Origin: Purshia tridentata
Taxonomy: Eukaryota; Streptophyta; Magnoliopsida; Rosales; Rosaceae
DNA: 43,234 nucleotides
Direction of reading: 5' to 3'
Assembly: GCA_003254885.1 (NCBI GenBank)
Contig: QANT01001972.1
Span: 1-43,234, forward strand
The notes under the pieces: model-generated
The model's input: the letters and a program-made list of their open reading frames with translations, nothing else
What the model was told of the DNA's origin: nothing
Database searches by the model: none
Shown: piece by piece, positions 23,447-35,305 of the stretch
Position numbering within the stretch: the stretch's first letter is position 1
Layout of the letters: each line of letters begins with the position of its first letter
Program-made: the position numbers and the translations under genes

Positions 23447-24700
23447 CTGTAAAATGTTCTAAATTGGATCAGCATTTCAAAGTAGACAATGCTGCACTTT
23501 GAGTTTGTTAGCCACATATATGTCACAGGTTACAAAAAAAGATTTAATGAAAAGTGATTATTTCACTTGTCAGCTGTACATTACACTTTAGTCCCCCGAT
23601 ATATATGGTAATGTGGTCTACGAGCCACACCCAGTTCAATTACAAATCATTTTATGCTACAAAACTATAAGGGATCTTCTAATACGTCATTCTTTCAAAT
23701 AAAATGTACTAAAAAGAAATAACCAAGCATATTACCTTTCTGCATTACAGAAATAATTTGAAATGAGCAACAAAGTGATGCCACGAACAAGAGACGTTTT
23801 GGTTTCACATAGATCTGTGACAACTTATCTGTTATGTATATCAATACAATTACCATAAGATATGAGGTACCTATCAGGCCCTTAAGAGATCTCTTTTTCT
23901 GTTGGTCCAAAAAGACTAATTAACATCATAGCCTTTCATTCAAAGTGACTTTTTATGCCCTTCAGGCACCAATTTAGCTGCAACTTACTCATTCCTAGAT
24001 ATTCATATCCACATTGATCACAAGAACACCTCAAGCATATGTTTGCACCCTTTTATTTCCTCTTTTTTTCTTTTTTGATAACCTCCTATTTCATTTATTA
24101 CTTTCTTAATTGCTTTATCAATCTTGTAAAACACTTATCCAGTTCCTTTTACATATTAAATGAAACGAAAGGAAATCTATTTTATTCGAATAATCGAACT
24201 TCATTGAAGAACAAAAAAGATACGAACTTGATGCAAAATTGCAAAAGGGTCTTCCTGTACCTAGCATTATCAAACCTACCAATTAAAAGAGAATGAAAGG
24301 GAAAATCCTAGAAAGAGAAGCTGCAAAGAAATCCAGCAATTCAAAACCAAACATTGATATCCAAAAGCACCCTTTGGCTTTAATATCTCTAACACATACC
24401 CCAAAAAGAAAAAACCCCAAAAATAAATTTCAGAAGATGAAAGAAAAACCATCAAAAGGAACACAGATTATGCAACATTACCTTTATGAATTGTGAGAAA
24501 GCTGTGATTTTAAAATTCCAAGAAATTTTCAAGGCAAATAGGGAAGAAGGGGATTTGTTTTGGTTTCCTCTATGGTTTTTGCTTCTGCATCAGCTTTAAA
24601 ATTTCAGCTTTAGTTATGGCCATGGTTTTGACAGAGGATAGAGACAGAGACAGAGGTTTGCCCATCGGAACTGATTACTGAAACCACTTTTACGCGCGCT
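23447..24700 (-). promoter_or_regulatory. PIP5K 5' leader exon and leader intron
   Basis: A non-coding exon appears to end at 24482 with the donor CATAAAG|GTAATG. The acceptor TTTACAG at 23450-23447 precedes the coding exon, giving a leader intron of about 1.03 kb. The exon is pyrimidine-rich near 24660-24630. The start site is not defined and I see no clear TATA box. Confidence 0.6.
24570..24665 (-). other. Upstream ORF in PIP5K leader
   Basis: An ATG at 24665, and an in-frame ATG at 24623, open a frame ending in TAG at 24570, so 31 or 17 residues depending on the transcription start. It ends before the leader donor, so it cannot be the N-terminus of the kinase. It may reduce translation of the main frame. 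Confidence 0.5.
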
Positions 24701-26686
24701 CGGAATCTTAACAGAAATGCCGTTTTTGGAATATAACGCCAACAAAATTTCGCGTCTGGTGGGTGAGAACGTACCCCACATAACGGTCCATTTTTAATTG
24801 ACTATTTTGCCCTTGCGCTTGATGTGTTCAAACTTCAAAATGCTCATAGGATAGGATGTCCATCATGGTCAAATCTCATAATGGTCCTTTTTGGTTTTCG
24901 ATGAAAATACCGCAATTGAAATTCCATCATGGGTCAAAATTCCATTGTTTCATATCTTTGTAAAATTAGTCATTTCGTTTATAAAATTGCAGGGTCTCTC
25001 TCGCTGTATGCTTATGCCCTTAAAGTTTCGATAAGAGTACAATTCTTTCTTTTTTTTTAATAAAAACAAATTATTTACAAAATTAAGTTTGAATTCAACC
25101 ATACAAATATGCATTGATGGAGCCATTTACCTAAGTGAGAATTTGTGTTGATTATAAAAGAACAAAAAAGTGAGAATCTCTTATTAAGTTGTTCCCTACA
25201 CTAGCCAACAATATAAAGAAATTGTCAAACTCTTTTTCAAAATAGAGTTTGACAAATTCATTTATATATTATTCTTTAATTGCATTTCTTACTATTCATT
25301 AGTTGAGAATCTTTTATTTTTATCAAAAAAATGATTTTTTTCATCATCTAAATGGACCATTGGACTTATTTTATAATTACAACAAAGCTATGGGTATGGG
25401 GTATGGCTTATTGATTGTAATGATGTAATTGGGTGATTTGGATCCTAATGTCTTGAAACTGACCAACACTCCTGCCTGAACAAATCAATCTCATAAAAGG
25501 AATTATACATTATGTAATTTCATTTAAAATACAAATAAAATGGTAATTAAAGGTTTTTCAAGGGTGGGGGGGTGAAGTGTGAATTTCAATGAGTGATAAT
25601 AGAAAATAAATAGTTTTTATAATAGGGGTATTGTAACCTCTGAATTCCAAATCTCAGCCTCAGATTCCTTGAAAGACAAGGCATTTGATTCATTTGAATA
25701 AGAATTTAAGAAAGAGTTTTTATATTTGGTAGTGGGCAGTGGGCACAAAGAGTTTGGGCCACAAGGCAATGTCCATTTGTAAAAGGCAGCATCATGATGG
25801 TAACATGATTCATTTACTAAAGTCTAAATCATAATCTTCCATCGTCACATCTCCACCAAGCAAAATCCACCTCCCTAAATGCAAGTGTGCATCGTCGTCA
25901 CTTCTCAACCAACCCACACAAGCCATTCAAGGCAAGCTGTCAACCCTGATACCTCCACTTTCAAAATGCAAAATCCTACATCAAAATTTTAAATTCTTTT
26001 ACGTGGAAAACACGTGCCCTTGAAGAAAAGATAGCACAAGGAGAGAAAGGTGCTGAAAGGCTTCATCATTGGCTCATTGCCAGAAAATAAAGTTCAGTTC
26101 CTTTGTGCTAAGGAAAACACCACCAACATCATGCATGTAAGAGGAGATAAACTTACACCTATTGTATACAAGTGTTCTATGAGTGTCTCACGTTCATTTG
26201 ACCAATGAGTATCTCACATGCATTGGTTATGTTCTGGTTAGTGGTTACATAAGAGAGAAACTTGCATGTACCGATGATATACAACTTGTGTCTCATATAT
26301 CTTGATCGTGTAATATGTGAAATACAAGTTCCATACCACCGATACATGTAAGTTTTTCTTGACTACATTATGTACATATACGACATGTAGTAAGTTTTTC
26401 TCATGCAACAGACTGCCACAGAGATTACGCATGCAAAATTTAATATTTAAAGAGGATGGTGAGGAGTTTGTGCTTTCTGTCTGAGAAAATGAAGTTCTTG
26501 ATAGGGGTACAAGTCAGGATTGTATTTACTAGTGCAGTATTTCCAATGCAAAGAATAATATATCCATAACCATGAATGAGCAGCTTTATCTGCAGGTACA
26601 TTATGTATACAACTTTTAGAACACATATATCGTTGTGACTGAAAACTAATGGGAAAAGAAAACAAGGGTAAAACGCAGAAATTTCA
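24701..26686. other. Intergenic region, PIP5K promoter and HWS 3' side
   Basis: AT-rich, with no recognisable gene. A CACGTG G-box core lies at 26011-26016. The open frames at 26238-26432 and 26440-26691 have no family match, and the latter overlaps what should be the HWS 3' UTR. Confidence 0.5.
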
Positions 26687-26767
26687 GACATATCAGGGAA
26701 AACATATCAGGGAGAACTTTCAATCCACTGGGAAAACATATCAGGGAGAAATTTCAAGCCTCGGTTC
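26687..26767. repeat. 34-bp tandem repeat across the HWS stop codon
   Basis: Plus-strand 'aacatatcagggagaa.ttt' begins at 26701 and again at 26735, a 34-bp period, with a partial third copy 'acatatcaggga' at 26688-26699. The F-box gene stop codon (TGA at 26743-26741) lies inside the 26735 copy, so its last codons are duplicated in the 3' UTR. Confidence 0.8.
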
Positions 26768-27964
26768 AAAACAAAAACCCGTAAAGAGCTGAAGTGGAAA
26801 CCTCTTTGTCACCGGGCACTTCTGTGACCATTTCCAATGTTTCAGGTTTATGTCAAAGACAAGAAGAGCTGGAGCTCCATAGCTCTGGATGTATATGAGG
26901 TCATCCGTGCCGCTGCTGGCAAAAACTTCATCAAACTCTCCAAATCCTTGGAAATACTTATGAGGCATACGAGTAATCTCTTGCCACTCTTTCCCATTAA
27001 GAACCCAGATTCCAATCCCCTTAATTATGTCAGGCCTATCTGGTTTACCAATTCCTCCCACCATAACCAGCTTCTCCTTCAGGTTCATCAGACGGCCACA
27101 AGTGAGAGCGCAAGGTACAGCAATAAAATTCTGCATCAACAACCCATGAGAAGGCCGAGCAGAGAGATTATATGTGATTAGGCCATGACGATTTTCCGGT
27201 GCTCCACCCCCAGTTGAGTAAATCAAGAAGTACAAAACCCCATCACAGATTACACTCTCATCCCCACCTCTCCATCCTCCCAGAACTTCTGTCAAAGAGG
27301 TAACCCACATCATTGTTTCTGAATCATAAATATGAACGGAAACATCCCATTGGAAAAAATTTCCAGGAACTAGCTTGGATTTCACAATTGTGATCGTATA
27401 ACCATGAGACTTCCTGTTAACAGAGATTGCCAGTGCACTGTAATCAGAAAATCTCAAGCCGGGGGGTTCCTCAAGCTTCTTGCATATTTTAGTAACAGGG
27501 TTGCAGACAGATAACTCACTTCTACTCTCATTGTCCATAAAGCAAACCAAACCACATGATGAAGCAATGAACCAATTTGATGTCTCAATGCAGGGGAGCT
27601 CAATACCATACCACTTTCTAAGGATAGGATCATATGCATAACCAATTGGTTCATTAGAGCTGGTAAACATAAAATACCAAGGTTTTTGTGATAGCACCCG
27701 TGAAAAGTTCCATAAAAACCTTCTTGAACTAACAATATCACACCATTTTTTGCACACACAACGTGCTCTGAAAATGCTTGCAATTGGTAGATAGGCTAGG
27801 ATCCGTTCCAACAGGTCATCAGGAAGAATCATGTCAACCGAAACTGCAGTAGCTTCTTTATTTCCTTCATCACTGAGCTCTGAGAATGAATCAAAATCCC
27901 CAATCTCCTTAACTCTTGCCATGTCATCAAAGCAATGGCTAAACCATGATGTTTCTCCCTCCAT
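26741..27964 (-). CDS. HWS: F-box/kelch-repeat protein, HAWAIIAN SKIRT orthologue
   Basis: A single coding exon of 407 residues (Arabidopsis HWS has 411). The start is MEGETSW at 27964. An ATG at 27979 in the same frame lies upstream of a clear acceptor (ATGTGCAG at 27972) and is intronic. The F-box covers about residues 45-88 (LPDDLLERILAYLP, CKKWCDIVSSRRF). The kelch-type C-terminal part includes WYFMFTSSNEP, NWFIASSCGLVCFMDN, VPGNFFQWD, WRGGDESVICDGVLYF, MVGGIGKPDRPDIIKGIGIW and FGEFDEVFASSGTDDL, closely matching At3g61590. HWS is a substrate receptor of an SCF ubiquitin ligase. It controls floral organ abscission, sepal fusion and organ size in Arabidopsis, and has been linked genetically to miRNA function and target mimicry. 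The protein looks intact. Confidence 0.96.
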   Translation of the reverse strand: MEGETSWFSHCFDDMARVKEIGDFDSFSELSDEGNKEATAVSVDMILPDDLLERILAYLPIASIFRARCVCKKWCDIVSSRRFLWNFSRVLSQKPWYFMFTSSNEPIGYAYDPILRKWYGIELPCIETSNWFIASSCGLVCFMDNESRSELSVCNPVTKICKKLEEPPGLRFSDYSALAISVNRKSHGYTITIVKSKLVPGNFFQWDVSVHIYDSETMMWVTSLTEVLGGWRGGDESVICDGVLYFLIYSTGGGAPENRHGLITYNLSARPSHGLLMQNFIAVPCALTCGRLMNLKEKLVMVGGIGKPDRPDIIKGIGIWVLNGKEWQEITRMPHKYFQGFGEFDEVFASSGTDDLIYIQSYGAPALLVFDINLKHWKWSQKCPVTKRFPLQLFTGFCFEPRLEISP

Positions 27965-27971
27965 GATCAGC

Positions 27972-29193
27972 CTGCACATAAAAATAAAATGAAACGAGAT
28001 AAGAGCCTCTTACCACTGCAAAAAACAAGGATCATGAGATTACAATCACCTGAGAACACATCAAAATCAGAGGAATTAGGATGACATATCAATTCCAGAT
28101 GTCAGATAGAATAAGCCTGTAATCTAATTAGGATTGATTAACTAGAGACAATACTGTTCCCATCTACCTTTGAAATAATTATAATATATATTTACATAAG
28201 AGAAAAGGAACATGCTTCAAACTCATCAAAAGGCTACATATAAGCAAGAATCAACATGCCGATCAAAGTACAATCTTCAAGCCAACCAATGGATATGTGC
28301 TAAAAAGGAAAAAAGACAAATTGAGAGCATTCAAAATTAATCCACCTCCAACATTCTAATTCCTCATCTTCATGGCAAGGATTCATATACAGAATATCCA
28401 AACCTATTTCCATGCAATAAGAAATGACTTGATAAACCTTCATGCATTCCATCAGGAAAAAATATATATATATATATTTGAAGTTCAGATGCTCTAGGTG
28501 ATTGAACACTGGAAATTCAATAAAGAAAATCCCATATCTCCAAATTACAGATATGATAGAGAATGCAGCATAACAAAATTATATCTTATAAATGTCAGAA
28601 ATAATATTTCCATACCAGAAATAAAAAAATCAAGTTCAGCCAACTAATTATTAATCGAATATGAGATTGCCTGAAATGATGAAAACCCAGAAGGATATGA
28701 TATCAAATTAAAAAGCATACACAGAAGGTCATAGTATCGGAAAAAGAATACTTCTCAACAGCATATGGCTAATAATAATTGAAAAATCCATAAGTACCTG
28801 TGAGACCAAAAAAAGATATGAGAAATGGAAACCAATGAATCACTCGTACAAAGAGTAAAAGCCATTAAAAAGACAACACCCAAATGATTAGATTAAAACA
28901 AAAACAAGTTCTGTGTTTTCAAAGAGAACAGCTTTTCCTAGTCTCTAGAAAAAATTACAAAACAAATCGTAATCTTGACATCGAACCCTAATAGTGATTT
29001 GTGACAGAACTAATAAAATAACGTTAGATGAGGAACGATTAGTCTATGGATACCTATCAATCAAACATCAAAATCCCACAAAAATACAAAGCAATAACAT
29101 CAACAAACTAAAACATATACCAAACATTGATGACACAACAGATCAATGAAGGCATAAAAATCAAATTTTCACAACAGCAAAAGCAGAAAAGTA
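27972..29193 (-). other. HWS leader intron
   Basis: The donor CTGAAG|GTACTT near 29193 and the acceptor TGTGCAG at 27972 delimit an intron of about 1.2 kb that separates a non-coding leader exon from the coding exon. Within it I see no other gene. A leader intron fits the plant F-box/kelch family. Confidence 0.7.
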
Positions 29194-29425
29194 CCTTCAG
29201 AAAACGAAACCCACCAAGCGCACACCTTTTTTCAATTGTTTGAAGCCTCTTCCACTGTCACTGACCAAATGGGTTTGCTTAGATTTGTTCCAGAGACTAG
29301 ATATCGACACCAGCGAAAACTAAATGGGCCAAAAAGATTGAAATTTCACGGACTAACCCTTCTTAAAGAAACTAAGAAAGAATAGCCAAAACGAGATAGG
29401 TTATGCCAAAAGCACAAGCTTTCCT

Positions 29426-29479
29426 TCAAATGGCAAACAACCATGAAAATGGGTTGCTCCAGAGTTGGCTGATAACCAT
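29426..29479 (-). other. Upstream ORF in HWS leader exon
   Basis: The first ATG of the predicted leader exon (29479) opens a 17-residue frame ending in TGA at 29426, upstream of the leader-intron donor. It could dampen HWS translation. Confidence 0.5.
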
Positions 29480-29512
29480 GCCTCAGCAACCAAATTAGAA
29501 AGAGAAGAGATT

Positions 29513-29536
29513 TAGAGAGAGAGAGAGAGAGAGAGA
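29513..29536. repeat. (AG)n/(CT)n run in HWS leader
   Basis: A short AG microsatellite on the plus strand, CT on the transcribed strand, near the predicted 5' end of the HWS transcript. Such CT runs are common in plant leaders. Confidence 0.85.
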
Positions 29537-30125
29537 AGCGTTTCTTTTTCGATGCAACAAAAACGACAGGCAGGAGTGAAGTGAGAAGGCGTTTTTTCTA
29601 TAGGGTCTGTGTGTCTATATGTGTGAGAGGGCGAGGGAGAGAGAAAGGCGCGTGTAAACGCGTGGGGATTGAGCTATGCTTCTGTGCACACAACACAGAC
29701 TCACAGAGTGAGCCCAAGAAATGGGTCTGTGTTTTAAAACTTTTATTCAAGCATTTGATGCCTTTTAATGAAAGAAAAAATAAGGCAATTTTGTTTGGCC
29801 ACAATAAAGGGATAGGCTACTTTGATCATTTTTTATTGCTAAGTTGATTATTCTTAAAACATTCGACAATAATTTATCGAAATGTTTGTATTATTTTGGT
29901 AGCTTATTGTCAAATAGTACAAATATACAAAATGATTCAATAATTAATTACCGAAGAAATAACACAAATATTTTGGTAGATTATTATCAAATGTCCTAAA
30001 GATGGTCAACTCAGTAATAGAGAATGGTCGGAATAATCTGTGCCTACAACAAAACCAAAAAGGAAATTGTAAATGCTATCTTATTCATCACCCCTTATTT
30101 TCTTTTTCTTTTTTTCACTTTTTTG

Positions 30126-30524
30126 CTTTTGTTGTTTTCATTATTTCCTATTGCAATCGGATCCCTTTGTTTCCACCAATACTTGTTGTAAGTGTAATAT
30201 TTGGGATCAATTTGGGTTTCACATTTTTTTTTTCCTTTTTTCCAAGATCCACCCATTTTTCTATTTTTTTACTTTAATTGCATTTTCCTTCTTTCATGAA
30301 TTTTGTATATACTTTACCAACCACTTTTGTTGTTTTCATTATTTCCTATTGCAATCGGCTCCCTTTGTTTCCACCAATACTTGTTGTAAGTGTAATATTT
30401 GGGATCAATTTGGGTTTCACTTTTTTTTTTTTCCCTTTTTTCCAAGATCCACCCATTTTTCTATTTTTTTTACTTTAATTGCATTTTCCCTCTTTCATGA
30501 ATTTTGTATATACTTTACCAACCA
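30126..30524. repeat. 198-bp tandem duplication
   Basis: 'gttgttttcattatttccta' starts at 30131 and again at 30329. The two roughly 198-bp copies stay nearly identical up to 'actttaccaacca', differing by a few bases and by T-run lengths. The pyrimidine-rich open frames across it show the same repeated peptide and are not real genes. The high identity suggests a recent event. Confidence 0.9.
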
Positions 30525-31119
30525 TAACAAGGCAGTCCATAATACCAAACCACTTGGGGTAAGCTTCTTTTATTCTTTCCATGTTCTTTAAAATAGCAAA
30601 GATGGGGCAAGAGGCTTTTGGTTTGTTATTCGAGGCACAATGTGTGTGTCAATGGCCCTTCTTTACTAACTAAAATCTCATGTGCTTCATGCTTCATGCA
30701 TCTATTTCAAATCTCAATTATTGAATCTTTCATGATGTACTGTTAGATTCCTTTATTTTTTGTAGTCTTCAAGAGTGCTCACTACACCCAATTTTTAGTG
30801 AAAATTTTAACAGATATTTTACCTCTCTTCAAACTTATTAATAAGAATATATTTAGAACATAAAATCCTTGAAATTTATTTAAAATTTATAATTTCAGGT
30901 GGGTGTGGAGTAATGCATGACCACTAGTTGGCCTCAAAACACCAAAAAAAAACCATGCATGACCTTCAAGTGGCTTTGATGAAGCCAACTATTACTAGTC
31001 TTCTTTGACTAGAAGACTTTTAAAAACTTCCAGGAAATTAAATAATTAATTTCTTAAAGTTATTTTTGGAATGTGTTATGATACATTGAGTAAAAATTTG
31101 ATTTTTTAATTTTGGTATG

Positions 31120-31425
31120 GGTGTGGAGTAATTCAATGTATTCAATTGCGATTCTAATGTATTTTAAAAGAATTTAACAATCCATAGAAATCTAGGTGCA
31201 TTCAATTAAGAATTTTAAAGATTTTTAAGAAACTGTATTCAATTTAGAATTTTAAGGATTCCATTGGAATATAGGTGTATTCAATCTATCATGAATTTTA
31301 ACAGATTTCATTAAGTGGTGGATTTTAATGGATTCTATAAGAATCTATAGAATTCATAAAATCGGCATGAGTCTATATTTTTTTAAAATCCATTAAAATC
31401 TCAATTGAATACACCCCTATTTTGA
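31120..31425. mobile_element. MITE with 'tgtattcaatt' inverted ends
   Basis: The left end near 31135 ('tgtattcaattgcgattcta') is inverted at the right end near 31383-31421 ('aatctcaattgaatacaccc'). Internal copies of 'gtgcattcaatt', 'tgtattcaattt' and 'tgtattcaatc' follow. It is about 300 bp with no coding capacity. Flanking sequence on both sides resembles an uninterrupted stretch at about 31850-31925, supporting insertion. Confidence 0.7.
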
Positions 31426-34400
31426 GTAAAAGTGTTAAATGGGCCAAGTTAGCACAAACACGAAATAAGGAATTTAGCATGAACACAAGCACAATAAATC
31501 AATCAAAAAGTCCTAAAAACCCCAAAAAATCTAATATGAGATTCAATTGAGAAGCATAGTATAAAAATTACAAATACTAGTGGTCTCGTGCGGAGGCGAT
31601 GACAAAGTCATGGTGGTGTCATTTGATAGGCCACAGCTGAAACATGATGCTAGGGTTAGAGACTTAAGGAGACAAACTGTCCAAAACAACGGTGTTTTGA
31701 AGCAGTTTACTTATATAAATAATAAAAATTGGGTCCAAATTATTTGTACTAAAAGGATAATGGGGTTAGACCTATAATTGTAGGAGTGAAACAATAAAGC
31801 TATTGTGTTTGGATGACCCCATTGCCCCAAATATGGCTTCACCACTAGTTTGGGTGATTCAATGTAGTGAATGGTTTTTGAGTAAATGTGTCAAATGGCA
31901 ATCAGACTAGCACAAACACGACACAACACAAGAACAAAATGGATCAAGCCGCCACAAGCACAACATATAGAAATAGACAGGATCGGGCCAAAGTTTATAG
32001 CCCACCAAGCACAACACAAACACGAGCATGAAATGAGTTCAAACTAATTAAGCACAAATCGTTTAACATTGTTTGCTTATTTCAATTATTTTTTTTTGAA
32101 TTTGTTGAAATTCCTTTCAAAATATTTTGTCTCTTATCATCAAAAGTGAACCATAAATATAAAAATAAATAAATAAATTATGTCACTTATTGTACCAAGG
32201 TCATTGTAGTTAAGATTCTTAACCCGAGGATATGTAATTCTAGTGATGAAGATTATTTACACTTATATTCAAGATGTCAAATTCAAATCTATCTTGTATT
32301 TCCCAATATCATTTGACAAAAATTAAGCAAACAAAGAAAACTCTAATCATATTCTCTATACATAAAATCTTCCAAAAACTTTCTTAGAGAGATTGGTGGC
32401 TTAGATTGAGTTTCGCCATATATTAGAACATAATCTTAAATGGTTAAAAAACCAAAAAGGCATACAACAAATTGAGGCAAAGATTAGGAATCCCAATTAA
32501 TTTTGTTCCTTGTAAAAGGGTAATTGACTAAATGATGTAAAGTGTGCAATGAAAAGTAGAAGAGCAAGTGACATTTAACTCCAAGAATTTGCTAAGCTTG
32601 GGCCTTTAATCCCACCCACTTTTAGTGAAAGCGGAAGATACTGCCGAAAGATAAAACAAGCAAGAGAATAGAACATGCTATGGGATATACGATCCCAATT
32701 CATTTGTATAAACAAGCATCAGAAGGGAATATTTTCAGTGCAGTTACTGCATAATACAAACAAGAATTTGATCAAATTAATTATATATTTATATAACCAG
32801 GCTGCACTAAAGAAATGCATAGTGCGTGGAGCCTCATCAGCTGATTGATCAACTTTTCTTCAGGCCAGAGGAAATGGGTAATATCAAAAATAAATAAATA
32901 AAGGCAATAAAATAAAATAAAATAAATGGCTCAATGGGCAAACCAAGGATCAAAGCTCTGGACTAATTGATCTTTGGCATCACAGAGTTTTTGTACTAAT
33001 TAAGGAGTAATGAAACAATTTGTAGTGGCTTCACCACTATGTAGCAATCTCTCTCTGGTAAAAACCACTTTGTGCACATTAAGTCATGCCTCACTTGCAA
33101 TAGTTTATTGAAAATAATATTATTGACAAAATAATTAAGATTGTATCTGTGCATATTCATGTCTTTTTCTGTGTTGGTTTTGGAGAAGGAAAAACGACCA
33201 AATACATTTGGAACGTGCAGACATTGAGTGAAAACAGAGGTCTACTACCAACCAATCAATGAAAGTGATGTTTAATAACTCAGCATTACATGTATTTTTC
33301 AAGTTAGAATAATGAAATTAGGTCAGGTTAGCCTTTTTTCAACTAAAATTATTTGGAACATTCATCTTATATGTTTTTTGTCCTTATTAATGTGATGCTT
33401 GTACTTTTTCAAATCATCATATTTTTGTTTATGATTCATTCTTTCATCGAATATAAAAGATCAAATAAATTAATTAAATTTCAAATACAAACCTTAAGAT
33501 GGACCAAATGTTTAGGGGATACACTAATTAGAAGCAGCTTAAATAATTAATTGGAATACTGAACTGCAGAGTTGACTAGCTTTCCAGTTGAGCATAAGTT
33601 TTAACACCTAATGCATGATAGAGAAAGGTACCATGTAAAGGAAGATAGTGGAGTAAGTAATGAAGGAAAAGGGACAACAGATGGCTGAATGGCCAAAAGG
33701 AAATTATTACAAACTTACGAGTCATGCAAATATGGGGATAACAATGAGTGGAAGTTATAGAATTATTATGAGAAACCAAAGTACTGCCCAAGTGAAGTGC
33801 TCATAGTCTCCTACAAAATTGTGGGTAGGAAATGCATGTGGAAAATGTGCTTGTGAGCTTGGCATTGCAATTGGTTTGCTTGCTTTGTAACAAAGGGTTT
33901 CTTGGCTATTGGTGGTTGCAATTTGTGGGGTCTTAAAAATCCATGAATGAGTGGGTTCTAGACTTGTATGAGCAAGATTTGCTTGGTGGGAAATTCACTT
34001 TAAAAAGGTTTCAACGTCTTCCAAAATAGAGATGGTGAGGAAGGAACCATGGAACACTGGACATCAGTCGGGCGTCTTCCTATTTAAGGCAAAAAAGAAG
34101 ATATAAAATTAATTTTTTTTAGAAAGTGATTTTTTCACCCTCTTAAGTCCCATGCATGATGATATAATTTTTGCAAATAATGGGAGTATAAGACAAATTA
34201 AGTTCACTTTGGAAAGTAATATCTTGATTATTACATGATTATGTTGGGAATTAATGTTAACTTGTCAAGTTCTTGAAAATTGGGGTGTTTAAGTTCTTGA
34301 TTATTATTTATTACACTTTTTATCTTTTTTCTTATTAATAGAAAAAGAGAGAAAATGATTTCAAATTACCCGCCTTTTGCTTTCGGTGAAAAGGCGCCCA

Positions 34401-34900
34401 AAATTCAAAAGAAATAAAAGACTATATTAAATGACGTTAATATATATATTTTTGACCTCTCAAAGAAATAAAAGTATAAATTGGTCTGCCATGTTTCGTC
34501 ATCTTTGAGCAGGCGAACAGACGAAGAAGACTGTATGAAATCCGACAATTAATGAACGACGTCGGGTTTTGCAGACTCGCCGCACACCGATCCGATAAAA
34601 TCGTACGACTGGCAACCATCCACGTCGCATCATGAGCCCAATTAAATGCGTGTGATTGGCTCTGTCTTGTTTGATTTTGAATCAATCAATCGCCAGAAGC
34701 CTAAGGCTACTACAACAGACTGTAAAGTATGCAACACACGTTAATGTAGTGTACTACCTACGCACTACTCACCACCTCCAAGCCCTCAAAAGTCAAAATA
34801 GGAGCACCTTCTGCTCCGCTGATTTTCTTCTGATTTGTTTCTCATCACGCTAACCAAAACCCAACTGCCTTTTTCTGAATTGCATTCATTATTATTGGCA
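31426..34900. other. Intergenic, degenerate repeats, no gene seen
   Basis: Contains 'agcacaaacacga'-type repeats at about 31450 and 31910-32040, AT-rich runs (ATAA)n near 32160 and 32885, and small open frames at 33353-33550, 33576-33791 and 34437-34853 without domains. No tRNA or coding gene was recognised. Confidence 0.5.
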
Positions 34901-35305
34901 TCGTACGGACACTCAAAGGTAATGTAAATGCGCAGAAACAAAACAACTACTGTTGAATTCCCATTTGATAGCTTTTACATCACTAAGTCAGAAGATGCAA
35001 ATTTCACGACACAAATTTGCTTCTCCAGATCCCTCCCTACACAACCACACAACCCTCTAGTACCTGATATGCGCTTACACACTACCACAACATACCAAGA
35101 CAAAAAAACAAAGAAAAAAAAAACACACAGAAGACTGAGAGTTACGTAGTCAAGAAGAAATCAAAACACGGCTTGTAAAGCCCTCGCGATTCAAGCTGTT
35201 CATCTCTACCGGCAATCAATCAATTTCACCACTCTCTTCATCATCATCAAACTCCATCTTAGACCGTCCATTTTCACCCCTTTTACCTTTCGTTTCTTTT
35301 CTTTT

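Noticed and set aside
27965..27979. Upstream ATG in frame with HWS
   Set aside because: It lies before a strong splice acceptor (TGTGCAG at 27972) and HWS proteins begin with ME.ETSW, so the ATG at 27964 is the start.
30073..30591. 172-residue Phe-rich frame and related frames
   Set aside because: A pyrimidine-rich tandem duplication translated; the peptide repeat simply mirrors the 198-bp DNA repeat.
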